Of a stretch of DNA of 36,950 nt, positions 15,733 through 23,901 are shown one piece after another. The DNA lies in the NCBI GenBank assembly GCA_045661205.1, contig JAZRFE010000011.1, forward strand, positions 1 through 36,950. Reading direction: 5' to 3'. This stretch comes from HGM04593 sp045661205 (lineage in GTDB: Bacteria > Bacteroidota > Bacteroidia > Bacteroidales > Bacteroidaceae). The number at the start of each line of letters is the position of its first letter. The first letter of the stretch is position 1. The notes below the pieces were generated by a model that saw only the letters and a list, made by a program, of their open reading frames with translations, was not told where the DNA came from and ran no database searches. Made by a program: the position numbers and the translations under genes.

Positions 15733-15974
15733 TAGCTTTTTTTGTTCAAGCAGAAATTTAGAAATGATTTTTTACTAAAAAGCCTTTATATTTTACAAAA
15801 ATCTTCTCTTTTGCCCTATTTGTCGGACTTTATTGCTGCTTTTGCGAGGTGTGAAGGGCGTTTCGATGTGTTTTTGTAGCTGTGTATGGTGGCTTGTGAG
15901 TGTGGCTGTTTTATTGAAAATTTCCTTTACATTATATATAATTGCCTTTTGGGAGTGCCGTTTCCTTGAAAAGT
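15733..15974. other. Gene-free spacer, G/T-rich in its centre
   Basis: No ORF of note. Bases 15841-15900 are poor in C on the plus strand. In several Bacteroidales, as remembered, mutY lies between HU and ssb; no trace of it is visible here. The right part of the gap is filled by two palindromic repeats. Confidence 0.4.
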
Positions 15975-16050
15975 GATAAGATATTCTGCACTCGCTGTAA
16001 AATAATCAAGCAAGCTTGATATTATTTTGCTCGTTTGTGCTTATCTTTAG
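15975..16050 (+). repeat. Palindromic promoter-type repeat, copy A (CAAG-centre subfamily)
   Basis: About 76 bp from GATAAGATAT to TTATCTTTAG. The centre is ATCAAG-CAAG-CTTGAT, extended by AAAATAAT on the left and ATTATTTT on the right. The right end carries a TATCTTTA box pointing to ssb (last base differs from the consensus). It abuts copy B and is most similar to copy D near secA, sharing CACTCGCTGTAAAATA and TTTTGCTCGTTTGT. Confidence 0.8.
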
Positions 16051-16124
16051 ATAAGATACTTTCACTCGCGGTGAAAAATATTCAAGTAAACTTGATATTT
16101 CTCGCTCGCTTATTCGTATCTTTG
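16050..16124 (+). repeat. Palindromic promoter-type repeat, copy B (TAAA-centre subfamily), carries the ssb promoter
   Basis: About 75 bp. The end arms AAGATAC (16053-16059) and GTATCTT (16116-16122) are perfectly complementary and the centre is TCAAG-TAAA-CTTGA. The right end is the -7 box TATCTTTG (16117-16124), 29 bases before the ssb ATG, with CTTG 22 bases upstream as a possible -33. It therefore probably supplies the ssb promoter. Confidence 0.8.
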
Positions 16125-16153
16125 TAACAAAATTATAAAATATCATTCGGACA

Positions 16154-16522
16154 ATGTCTGTAAATAAAGTAATCCTTATTGGAAACGTGGGCAAAGACCC
16201 TGAGGTTCGTCATCTTGACAGAAATATGGCAGTTGCAAATATTGCTCTTGCAACCACTGAGCGCGGTTATACACTTCAGAATGGAACACAGGTTCCCGAA
16301 CGCACCGAGTGGCACAACGTGGTGCTGTGGGGTGGCCTTGCCGAGGTTGCCGAAAAATATGTGCGCAAAGGCGATAAGTTGTACATCGAAGGTAAAATAA
16401 GAACAACTACCTACGAGGATCAGACAGGTATACGCCGCTACCGCACAGAGATTCTTGCCGAGAACATGGAGATGCTCTCTTATCGTGCTGCGGGTAATGC
16501 GCAGGGCGGAGGCGAGAAATAG
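16154..16522 (+). CDS. ssb: Single-stranded DNA-binding protein
   Basis: Encodes 122 residues with one OB fold: MSVNKVILIGNVGKDPEVRH at the start, VANIALATTERGY, then ERTEWHNVVLWGGLAEVAEK and YVRKGDKLYIEGKIRTTTYE. It coats single-stranded DNA during replication, repair and recombination. It ends shortly after the OB fold in GNAQGGGEK and lacks the long linker and acidic DDDIPF-type tip that most bacterial SSBs use to recruit partners, so this may be a short-type SSB or one of two paralogues. Its promoter lies in repeat copy B. gldE follows after 21 bases. Confidence 0.94.
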   Translation: MSVNKVILIGNVGKDPEVRHLDRNMAVANIALATTERGYTLQNGTQVPERTEWHNVVLWGGLAEVAEKYVRKGDKLYIEGKIRTTTYEDQTGIRRYRTEILAENMEMLSYRAAGNAQGGGEK

Positions 16523-16543
16523 TTTAACTAATTTTACTTGCGG

Positions 16544-17899
16544 ATGGATATACTTGCTGCCATGCAGCCTATTTTTGCCTCGATACTTGAGGTTTCGGTG
16601 AGCAGTCCCACGCCAGGCGCGGTGGTTGCTCTCATTCTTGCGTGTATATTGTTGATGGTGTCGGCGTTTGTCTCGGGTTCCGAGATTGCGCTTTTCTCGC
16701 TCTCTTCATCGGATATGAACGAGATGGACGAGGATAAGAACGTGGCGGACAGGAAGATTATGACCATGCTCTCCCAGCCCGACCGCTTGCTTGCAACAAT
16801 TTTGATAACCAACGACTTTGTCAATGTGGCGATAGTCATGCTGTTGAACTTCTTTTTCCTTAAGGTGTTCGACTTTTCGGCGGCTCCCGAGTGGGTGGAG
16901 TTCCTGTTGCTCACTGTTGTGCTGTCGTTCCTGCTGTTGCTCTTCGGCGAGGTGATGCCCAAAATCTACTCAAAAAACAATGTGCGCAGTTTTGCGCGTT
17001 TCGTTTCGCACGGTCTCTTTTTCCTTTATAAGGTGTTGGCTCCCTTCTCGAAACTACTGGTGCGCTGTACCGCTTTTACCGACCGTCTGGTTTCTAAGAA
17101 GAACTATTCTCTTTCGGTTGACGAACTTGAGCAGGCTCTTGAACTTACCGATAAAAAAGAGATTGGCGAGCAGCAGAAGATGTTGCAGAGTATCATACGT
17201 TTCGGCGACGAGACGGTAAAGGATATTATGACTTCGCGCATGGATATGGTGATGCTCGATATTCACGCTCCTTACGACGAGGTGTTGCGCTGTGCAGCCG
17301 AGAATGCCTATTCTCGAATACCTGTCTACTCGCGCAAGCAGGATGACATTCGCGGTGTGCTGTATATAAAAGATCTTTTGCCCTACCTCAATCGTGGCGA
17401 GTCGTTCAAATGGCAGACCCTTATCCGTCAGCCCTATTTTGTTCCTCAGACAAAGAAAATCGACGACCTTCTATGCGATTTTCAGGCGGTGCGTGTGCAC
17501 ATGGCGATTGTGGTCGATGAGTTTGGTGGTGTCTCGGGTCTTGTTACTCTCGAAGATATTGTCGAGGAGATTGTGGGCGAGATTAACGATGAGTTCGACG
17601 AGACTGAACTGCCTTACGAGTGTCTCGACGATAATACCTATCTTTTCGATGGTAAGGTGTTGCTCTCCGACTTTTACAAGATTCTTAAACTCGACGCCGA
17701 TGACTTTGAAGATGTCGCGGGTGAGGCTGATACTCTCGCGGGATTGTTGCTCGAAATTAAGGGCGAGTTCCCGCAGTTGCACGAGACTTTGCATTGTAAT
17801 GGCATTGCCTTTGAGGTGATGCAGCGCAACCAGCACCGCATCGTCAAGATAAAGGTCGTAGCTCCCGCTGCCGTGAGCAAGAGTGCAGGGGAGAAGTAA
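16544..17899 (+). CDS. gldE: GldE-like CNNM/CBS-domain membrane protein
   Basis: Encodes 451 residues from the ATG at 16544. The order is a DUF21/CNNM membrane domain with about four hydrophobic segments (about 20-165), including SGSEIALFSLSSSDM; then two CBS domains (about 205-335) with FGDETVKDIMTSRMDMVMLD and VDEFGGVSGLVTLEDIVEEI; then a CorC/HlyC domain (about 355-440). In Flavobacterium GldE is linked to gliding, but homologues are common in non-gliding Bacteroidales, where an ion-transport or envelope role is more likely. It follows ssb and precedes the phosphopantetheinyl transferase, the usual Bacteroidota order. A TTG two codons earlier is rejected as start. Confidence 0.9.
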   Translation: MDILAAMQPIFASILEVSVSSPTPGAVVALILACILLMVSAFVSGSEIALFSLSSSDMNEMDEDKNVADRKIMTMLSQPDRLLATILITNDFVNVAIVMLLNFFFLKVFDFSAAPEWVEFLLLTVVLSFLLLLFGEVMPKIYSKNNVRSFARFVSHGLFFLYKVLAPFSKLLVRCTAFTDRLVSKKNYSLSVDELEQALELTDKKEIGEQQKMLQSIIRFGDETVKDIMTSRMDMVMLDIHAPYDEVLRCAAENAYSRIPVYSRKQDDIRGVLYIKDLLPYLNRGESFKWQTLIRQPYFVPQTKKIDDLLCDFQAVRVHMAIVVDEFGGVSGLVTLEDIVEEIVGEINDEFDETELPYECLDDNTYLFDGKVLLSDFYKILKLDADDFEDVAGEADTLAGLLLEIKGEFPQLHETLHCNGIAFEVMQRNQHRIVKIKVVAPAAVSKSAGEK

Positions 17900-17911
17900 T
17901 ACCTTTGCTGT

Positions 17912-18553
17912 ATGCAAATATGCCACCATCATAAGTCTGCCTCTTTGGAATGGGCTGTCTGCCGTTTCGACGAAACCTTCGCCGAACTTTCTGCACTGTG
18001 TGCCGATGAAGCGTTGGTGGCTTATGCGGTCGAGAATTTCGGTAGCGAGAAACGTCGTTGCGAGTGGCTTGCGGCGCGTATTCTTGTGAGGCGTCTCGTT
18101 GGTTATCCTGTCAATGTTTGCTACACCGCAGATGGAAGACCCATGCTTGCCGACGGTTCGCGCTTTATCAGTATTTCTCATACTGCAAATTACGTGGCTG
18201 TGGCTCTGCACAGCGAATATAATGTGGGGGTGGATATTGAGGCTGTCGGTACAAAAGTGCAACGTTTGTACAAGCGTTTTCTAAGCGTCGCCGAGGTTGG
18301 TGCTCTCGACCGCAGCAACGAGACGGTTGCAATGTTGCTCCATTGGTCGGCAAAGGAGAGTTTCTACAAGGTTGTTGGCAACCAAGGCGGCAGTTATGCC
18401 GAAAATTTCTCCGTTTCTTCGTTTACAGTGGCAACTTCGGGTAGTTTCAACATCTCTTATGTCGTCGCAGATAAATTGATAAAAAGAGTTATTGTAAATT
18501 ATATTGTCGAGAATGAGTTTGTCTTTACACTTTGTGTAGATAAAGAGGAGTAA
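17912..18553 (+). CDS. 4'-phosphopantetheinyl transferase family protein
   Basis: Encodes 213 residues, the Sfp-type length. The family motifs are ISHTANYVAVAL (88-99), GVDIE (106-110, Mg ligands Asp108 and Glu110) and WSAKES followed by YK (145-153). It transfers the phosphopantetheine arm of CoA to a serine of an acyl or peptidyl carrier protein. It starts 12 bases after gldE, and this gldE-PPTase pairing is common in Bacteroidota. The carrier-protein target is unknown; the holo-ACP synthase AcpS type is a different, shorter family. Confidence 0.92.
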   Translation: MQICHHHKSASLEWAVCRFDETFAELSALCADEALVAYAVENFGSEKRRCEWLAARILVRRLVGYPVNVCYTADGRPMLADGSRFISISHTANYVAVALHSEYNVGVDIEAVGTKVQRLYKRFLSVAEVGALDRSNETVAMLLHWSAKESFYKVVGNQGGSYAENFSVSSFTVATSGSFNISYVVADKLIKRVIVNYIVENEFVFTLCVDKEE

Positions 18554-18594
18554 AACAATATTTGTTCTCTGCTGTTTTTATAAAAAAAAGAACC

Positions 18595-19188
18595 ATGCTA
18601 CAACTTTGCGTGCGCAGCCTCGTTACGGCTGTAATTGGAATTTTATTGTTGTCGCTGCGCGAGCAGGCGATGCCTTTCATTGTAATGTGTCTGGGAGTGC
18701 TTTTCATGCTGCCGGGAATTTTCACTCTTGCACTCTATCTTGTTCCTGCTCTGCGCAGGTTCGGCTCAAACGGGGCGTTCTTCTCGTCGTCGGCAGTAGT
18801 TGTTCCCATCATGGCAGCGGGTAGTCTGTTGCTGGGCTTGTGGATGTTTTTGCAACCTGCGTTCTTTGTTGCTATCATCATGTGGGTGCTTGGTGGAACA
18901 ATGATAGTGATAGGTGGTGCTCAGCTTGTGAGTCTCTTAATGGCAAAGCGACGCGCGAAGGTGGCGGTTGCCCTCTTTATTCTCCCTGCGCTCATTTTTA
19001 TCTTGGGTTTGATAGTGCTTCTCAACCCCTTTGAGGCAGCTTCCATTCCTTTTATAATTCTTGGAGTTGGTGCAATAATCGCTGCTTTCTCTGACATTAT
19101 AAACTCTCTTTTCCTTAAGTTTATAAAGAAAAAGAGCGAGCCTGCCGACGTTGTAGTGGAGAATGTCGAGGTTGTAGACGAGAATTAA
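18595..19188 (+). CDS. HdeD-like (DUF308) membrane protein
   Basis: Encodes 197 residues from the ATG at 18595 (MLQLCVRSLVTAVIGILLLS) with six probable membrane segments. Paired glycine-rich hydrophobic units such as VLGGTMIVIGGAQLVSLLMA and FIILGVGAIIAAFSDIINSL repeat the DUF308 pattern. It ends in a charged cytosolic tail (KKKSEPADVVVENVEVVDEN). The E. coli relative HdeD is tied to acid resistance, but the biochemical role of the family is not settled. It lies 41 bases after the phosphopantetheinyl transferase gene and is the last gene before a terminator. The earlier TTG at 18562 is rejected. Confidence 0.85.
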   Translation: MLQLCVRSLVTAVIGILLLSLREQAMPFIVMCLGVLFMLPGIFTLALYLVPALRRFGSNGAFFSSSAVVVPIMAAGSLLLGLWMFLQPAFFVAIIMWVLGGTMIVIGGAQLVSLLMAKRRAKVAVALFILPALIFILGLIVLLNPFEAASIPFIILGVGAIIAAFSDIINSLFLKFIKKKSEPADVVVENVEVVDEN

Positions 19189-19206
19189 CCCTTGTTGTAC
19201 GGATAT

Positions 19207-19243
19207 AAAAAATAGCTTCTTGAATTCAAGAAGCTATTTTTTT
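19207..19243 (+). terminator. Bidirectional terminator
   Basis: A perfect inverted repeat centred on GAATTC, with arms AAAAAATAGCTTCTT and AAGAAGCTATTTTTT, giving T-runs on both strands. It separates the convergent HdeD-like and P-II-like genes. Confidence 0.88.
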
Positions 19244-19263
19244 ATATATTCCGATTGTCTTTA

Positions 19264-19557
19264 TCAGAAACTCTGCTCGATGTTCCAGACAAAGGCACGC
19301 AAACCCAAAAGTTGCGAATCTTCGTCGAGTGCTTTAAGCTCTTTCAGAATTGCATCAACTCGTTTGTCGTCTACCATAGTAAGTATGCCCGAGCACATTG
19401 AAGGCCAAGCGTGTGAGCCGTAGTGGGGCTCTCCGGTCTTGCTACCGCGACCCTGCATCTGTTCAAAGAATGAGAAACCGCGACAGTTGTTGTGATCCAA
19501 TACAGAGATTACCGCGTCTTTGTGTGCTTGGTCAAATGCTATAAATATACCTTTCAT
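19264..19557 (-). CDS. PG0541-family transporter-associated (P-II-like) protein
   Basis: Encodes 97 residues, starting MKGIFIAFDQAHKDAVISVL and ending LRAFVWNIEQSF. It resembles the Bacteroidales PG0541 family, small P-II-fold proteins found beside RND efflux genes. The segment GRGSKTGEPHYGSHAWPSM would be the ligand-loop equivalent. It lies 74 bases downstream of the RND permease on the same strand, separated by a hairpin, and is the last gene of the efflux operon. It may sense a small molecule or metal and modulate the pump; this is inference from the fold and the neighbourhood. Confidence 0.85.
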   Translation of the reverse strand: MKGIFIAFDQAHKDAVISVLDHNNCRGFSFFEQMQGRGSKTGEPHYGSHAWPSMCSGILTMVDDKRVDAILKELKALDEDSQLLGLRAFVWNIEQSF

Positions 19558-19586
19558 ATCTATATATTTTCTTTTGTTCTGTTATT

Positions 19587-19624
19587 ATTCCATCCTATGC
19601 CATGTGATTGGCATTGGATGGAAT
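19587..19624 (-). other. Intercistronic hairpin between the RND permease and the P-II-like gene
   Basis: The arms ATTCCATCC (19587-19595) and GGATGGAAT (19616-19624) and an inner TGCCA/TGGCA stem close a 6-base loop. No T-run follows on the minus strand, so it is more likely an RNA-stability or partial-attenuation element than a full terminator. Confidence 0.6.
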
Positions 19625-19631
19625 TTGTTTG

Positions 19632-22600
19632 TTAGTGCTTGTGTTTCAACATCTCAACGTCTTTGTTCTCTTTCCAATAAGCGTTGAGTTCGCGCTGGTC
19701 GCGTATGATTTTACGTCTGCGTATGATACCATTACCACCGAAGATACAGTACATCACAGGTACGTATATTAGTGTCATGATGGTAGAGACTGTAAGACCA
19801 CCGATAACCGACACACCCAAAGGACGCCACATCTCGGCACCTACACCCTGGCTGACAGCCATAGGTACCATACCAAGAATGGTGGTAAGTGTTGTCATGA
19901 GCACAGGGCGCAGACGGCTCTTGCCGGCACGGATAGATGACTGGATAAGTCCGAGGCCACGTTCACGCAACAACATTGTGTAGTCTATGAGCACGATACC
20001 GTTCTTCACCACAATACCGATAAGCATCACAGCTCCGAGGATTGACATTACGTTCATTGTGGTTCCTGTAAGTGCAAGTGCGATGAGGATACCACTCACT
20101 CCGAAGGGTACGCTGAATATGATGATTGCAGGGTAGGTGAGCGATTCAAACTGCGCTGCCATCACAATGAATACAAGGATAAAAATGAGGATTGCAAGTG
20201 TTCCGAGGTCTTTGTTAGACTCCATTTGGTCCTCATATGAACCGGCAATCTGCACGCTGACACCGGCAGGAATGTCAAGTGTTTCTATGATGCTGTTACC
20301 ATATTCAACACCTTCGCTCAGTGCGATACCTGCTTTCAGAACTGCGTCTACTGTGATAATACGCTCGCGGTCTTTACGCTCGATAGTGGGAGGAGTTTCG
20401 CGAATAACAACCTTGCCCAGGTCTTTCACACGTACACCCTTACCACTACTTGTGTAAAGAACTATATTCTCAATGTCTTCGATAGATGTACGGCTCTCGG
20501 GCTCGTAACGTACTTTCACCTCGTACTCGTCACCATCCTCGCGGAAGTATGTTGCAAGCGAACCATTGTAACGGTTGCGCAAATATGTAGCAGCAGTGCT
20601 CAGGTTCAATCCGTGCATAGCGAGTTTCTCGCGGTCGAATTCCACTTGATACTCGGGCTGATAGTCGCTTCGGCTGATGTTTACCTGTGTAATATTCTCC
20701 CATGCACGCAGTTTGTTTGCAAGTTCTTTAGAGAGTTTGTCGGTTGCATCCATGTCGTAGCCGTAAATCTCGAACGAAGCCATGCTCTGACCACCCATGC
20801 CGCTGGAACCACCTCCCATGCTTACAATATATTTCTTAATCTCGGGAATCTGTTTCAGGTCCATACGCATTTCGTCGCAGATAGCATCGAGCTTTCTCTC
20901 GCGCTGATCCGAGGGAACGAGTGACATGTTGAAGCTGATGATATGTGCACCGTTGTCCTGGATAGATGCGAATGCGTTGTCCGAGTCGGCCTGACCTACG
21001 CGGAAGTTACATGCGTTGAAGTCGTCGCCGTAGCGCTCCATCCATTTATTGGAGAGGTTCATTGCCATCTCGCGTGAAATCTCTACGCGTGTACCGATGG
21101 GCATCTCTATTGTCACACCGATACGACCGTTGTCATTTGCGGGGAAGAACTCACTCTTGATAAGAGGGAAACAGAACAAACTTCCTATGAAGAATGCGAA
21201 ACAGCAGATGATTACTGTCCAGCGGTGACGTACTGCCCAGTCGATACGTTTGGCATACCATACATCAAGGTTGTCAAGCGCGCGTTGTATGGGGGTATAG
21301 AACTTGATGAAGAACTTGCTCTGTTTCTTCTGCAAACGAAGCATCTGTGAACAAAGCATGGGGATGATTGTCAAGGCACCGATGGTAGATACAGTCATGA
21401 TGATACACATCATCCAACCAAGCTGCTTGAAGAGTACACCGGCCATACCTGTTACCATTGTCAAGGGGAAGAACACTGCCAACATGGTAAGTGTAGAGGC
21501 GATAACCGAGATAGCCACCTCATTGGTGCCGTGGATAGCTGCATGCTTGGGACTCGCTCCACGCTCGATGTGTGTGGTCACGTTCTCCAATACCACAATA
21601 GAGTCGTCCACAACGCTACCGATAGCGATACTGAGACACGAAAGTGAAATGATGTTCAATGAACCGCCTGTTGCAAACAGGTAGATGAACGATGCGATGA
21701 GCGAGAAGGGAATGGTGATGGCAATAACCACAGTAGCTCTCCAGCGACCGAGGAATGCGAACACCACAACAACCACGAAGATAAGTGCATACATGATAGT
21801 CTCGCCAAGCGAGTTTACTGTCTGTATGATGTTGTCCGAAGTATTTACGATGATACCAAGTTTAACGTCGGAGGGAAGGTTCTTCTGCAACTTGGGCAGT
21901 GCATCCATTACCTTCTGCGAGATTGCTACCGAGTTACCACCGCTCTGTTTCTGAACGATGATCATCGCACCCTCTTTACCGTTGTTGAATGCCTGCTGTG
22001 CACGCTCCTGACGGCTGTCGACGATGCGAGCAACGTCGCGCAGGTAAACGTTTGCGCCATTGTGCGAACCAACTACAAGGTTGAGCATCTCCTGGGGAGC
22101 ATTGAACTCACCTTCGACGCGCAACGAGTAGGTGTTGCTACCGATATCCATGTTACCGCCGGGGATGTTTCTGTTCTCTGCGGCGATGATGTTGCTTATT
22201 GTCTCTACGGGGATATTATAAGCCTCCATCTTCACAGGGTCCATGTAGATGTTAATTTCGCGCTTGGGCGCACCGGCAATAGACACTGTACCTACTCCGT
22301 CAATACGTGCAAGGGGGTTGGCAACGTTGTCGTCAAGTATCTTGTAGAGTGCATTCTGGCTCTCTTCGGCTGTTACCGAGAGCATCAGAATAGGAATCAT
22401 GTCTGCCGAGAACTTGAAGATGATGGGGGTGTTGGCATCGTCGGGAAGTGACGAGCTCACCATGTCAAGTTTGTCGCGTACATCGTTTGTCAGCGCATCA
22501 ATGTCGTAACCATACTCGAATTGAAGTGTGATTACCGAAATGTTTTCGCGTGATTTTGATGTTATGTGTTTAAGGTGCTCCACCGAGTTGAGTGTGTTCT

Positions 22601-22802
22601 CAAGAGGGCGCGTCACGTTGTTCTCGATATCCGAAGCACTTGCACCGCTGTACGAGGTGATTACCATTAGCGAGTTTGTCTCGATGTCCGGGTACAAATC
22701 AATGGGAAGTTTTAATAATGAGAAGACACCGAGGATTACGATTGCGACAAAGCACAACGCTGTCATAATCGGTCTTCTTACTGCTCCTTCGTATAAACTC
22801 AT
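19632..22802 (-). CDS. RND efflux permease (AcrB-type, HAE/HME superfamily)
   Basis: Encodes 1056 residues with the RND layout: one membrane helix (about 11-30), a large periplasmic loop, a helix cluster (about 335-540), a second large loop and a final cluster (about 860-1030). The proton-relay aspartates in TM4 are Asp399 and Asp400 in SIAIGSVVDDSIVVLENV. The sequence begins MSLYEGAVRRPIMTALCFVA. It forms the inner-membrane proton-driven pump of a tripartite exporter. The adaptor and outer-membrane channel genes lie immediately upstream. The substrate cannot be read; drugs, bile salts or fatty acids are usual for this group. Confidence 0.95.
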   Translation of the reverse strand: MSLYEGAVRRPIMTALCFVAIVILGVFSLLKLPIDLYPDIETNSLMVITSYSGASASDIENNVTRPLENTLNSVEHLKHITSKSRENISVITLQFEYGYDIDALTNDVRDKLDMVSSSLPDDANTPIIFKFSADMIPILMLSVTAEESQNALYKILDDNVANPLARIDGVGTVSIAGAPKREINIYMDPVKMEAYNIPVETISNIIAAENRNIPGGNMDIGSNTYSLRVEGEFNAPQEMLNLVVGSHNGANVYLRDVARIVDSRQERAQQAFNNGKEGAMIIVQKQSGGNSVAISQKVMDALPKLQKNLPSDVKLGIIVNTSDNIIQTVNSLGETIMYALIFVVVVVFAFLGRWRATVVIAITIPFSLIASFIYLFATGGSLNIISLSCLSIAIGSVVDDSIVVLENVTTHIERGASPKHAAIHGTNEVAISVIASTLTMLAVFFPLTMVTGMAGVLFKQLGWMMCIIMTVSTIGALTIIPMLCSQMLRLQKKQSKFFIKFYTPIQRALDNLDVWYAKRIDWAVRHRWTVIICCFAFFIGSLFCFPLIKSEFFPANDNGRIGVTIEMPIGTRVEISREMAMNLSNKWMERYGDDFNACNFRVGQADSDNAFASIQDNGAHIISFNMSLVPSDQRERKLDAICDEMRMDLKQIPEIKKYIVSMGGGSSGMGGQSMASFEIYGYDMDATDKLSKELANKLRAWENITQVNISRSDYQPEYQVEFDREKLAMHGLNLSTAATYLRNRYNGSLATYFREDGDEYEVKVRYEPESRTSIEDIENIVLYTSSGKGVRVKDLGKVVIRETPPTIERKDRERIITVDAVLKAGIALSEGVEYGNSIIETLDIPAGVSVQIAGSYEDQMESNKDLGTLAILIFILVFIVMAAQFESLTYPAIIIFSVPFGVSGILIALALTGTTMNVMSILGAVMLIGIVVKNGIVLIDYTMLLRERGLGLIQSSIRAGKSRLRPVLMTTLTTILGMVPMAVSQGVGAEMWRPLGVSVIGGLTVSTIMTLIYVPVMYCIFGGNGIIRRRKIIRDQRELNAYWKENKDVEMLKHKH

Positions 22803-22862
22803 GTTATTTGTTTTTTAAGTGTGTATTATAAATCGAATATTTATATAAAAGAGTGTGAAGGA

Positions 22863-23882
22863 TTATTTTATAACCTCAACCTCTATGCCGTTTGCAAGTT
22901 TGTTCTGGCCTGCAACGACTACCTGTGAACCGGGCTCGATACCCTCTATAATCTCATATTTGTCACCCATGCGACGGCCAAGAACCACCTTGTTGTAAGA
23001 TACTTTGCCGTTGTTGTATACATATACGAAGTAGTCGCCGCTACCCAACTGCTTGATTACAGCCTGGTCGGGAACAACCACGTGGCTCTGTGTGCCGAAG
23101 TTTACTGTAGCGCGACCATACATACCGGGGCGTACGCGACGATCTTTGTTGGCGATGTTCAGCTCAACAGGGAATGTGTGTGTGGCTGCGTTGATTGTGG
23201 GGTAGATGATGCTTACGTTTGCTGCAAACTCCTCCTCGCCGTATGCGTCGAACTTAACAGATACCTCAGTTTTCTTTGACACTTTAGCATAGTAGGGCTC
23301 GCTGACGTTGATGTTCATCTTTACGGGTGCAATCTGCTCGACTACAAGGATGGGAGCTGCGCCGCTCATGTCGCCGTTGTCGTAGTTGCGTGCTGTTACC
23401 ACACCGTTGATGGGGCTGAGCATTACGGTGTTTTCGAGTTTTGTGTTGTATGCCTTGATGTTTACGTCGAGTGCAGTCTTAGCGTTGTCGTACTCGGCTT
23501 TTGATGCACCGCCCACTTTGTAGAGCTCGCTTATGCGATTGAAGTCAATCTTCTGGTTCTCAATCTGAAGTGCAAGCTGCTCCAAGCCACTTGCATCGAG
23601 CTGAACAAGTTTCTGACCTTTTGAAACATTGTCGCCTACCTCAACGAGAATCTTCTCTATGCGCAGAGCTGCGTTGGGAGCGATGTTGTTTTTTACCTCA
23701 GCCTCGACTGTGGTTGTAAACTCTGCCAATTGCTCCACCTCTTCCACTGTGGATGTTGCTATTTTAACTTTGGGTTTTTCATCCTGTACAGCTGTTATTG
23801 TGGTGTTGCTGTTGTCCGAGCTGCTGCATGCTGTGAGTATTGCAATAGCAGCCATTGTGATGATTGTCAGATGTTTTTTCAT
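22863..23882 (-). CDS. RND periplasmic adaptor (membrane fusion protein), lipoprotein
   Basis: Encodes 339 residues. A lipoprotein signal ends with lipobox LTAC (Cys19, MKKHLTIITMAAIAILTACS). The domain order is the usual hairpin and lipoyl set: NNIAPNAALRIEKILVEVGD (first lipoyl half), GQKLVQLDASGLEQLALQIE and a short coiled-coil, then VMLSPINGVVTARNYDNGD (second half), followed by beta-barrel and membrane-proximal domains. It bridges the permease and the TolC-like channel. It lies 60 bases upstream of the permease and 19 bases downstream of the channel gene. Confidence 0.94.
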   Translation of the reverse strand: MKKHLTIITMAAIAILTACSSSDNSNTTITAVQDEKPKVKIATSTVEEVEQLAEFTTTVEAEVKNNIAPNAALRIEKILVEVGDNVSKGQKLVQLDASGLEQLALQIENQKIDFNRISELYKVGGASKAEYDNAKTALDVNIKAYNTKLENTVMLSPINGVVTARNYDNGDMSGAAPILVVEQIAPVKMNINVSEPYYAKVSKKTEVSVKFDAYGEEEFAANVSIIYPTINAATHTFPVELNIANKDRRVRPGMYGRATVNFGTQSHVVVPDQAVIKQLGSGDYFVYVYNNGKVSYNKVVLGRRMGDKYEIIEGIEPGSQVVVAGQNKLANGIEVEVIK

Positions 23883-23901
23883 ATCGTTTATGTTTCTTTT
23901 G

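Noticed and set aside
15975..16124. Tandem repeats considered as a CRISPR array
   Set aside because: Only two units, palindromic over their whole length, with no unique spacers of regular size and no cas genes.
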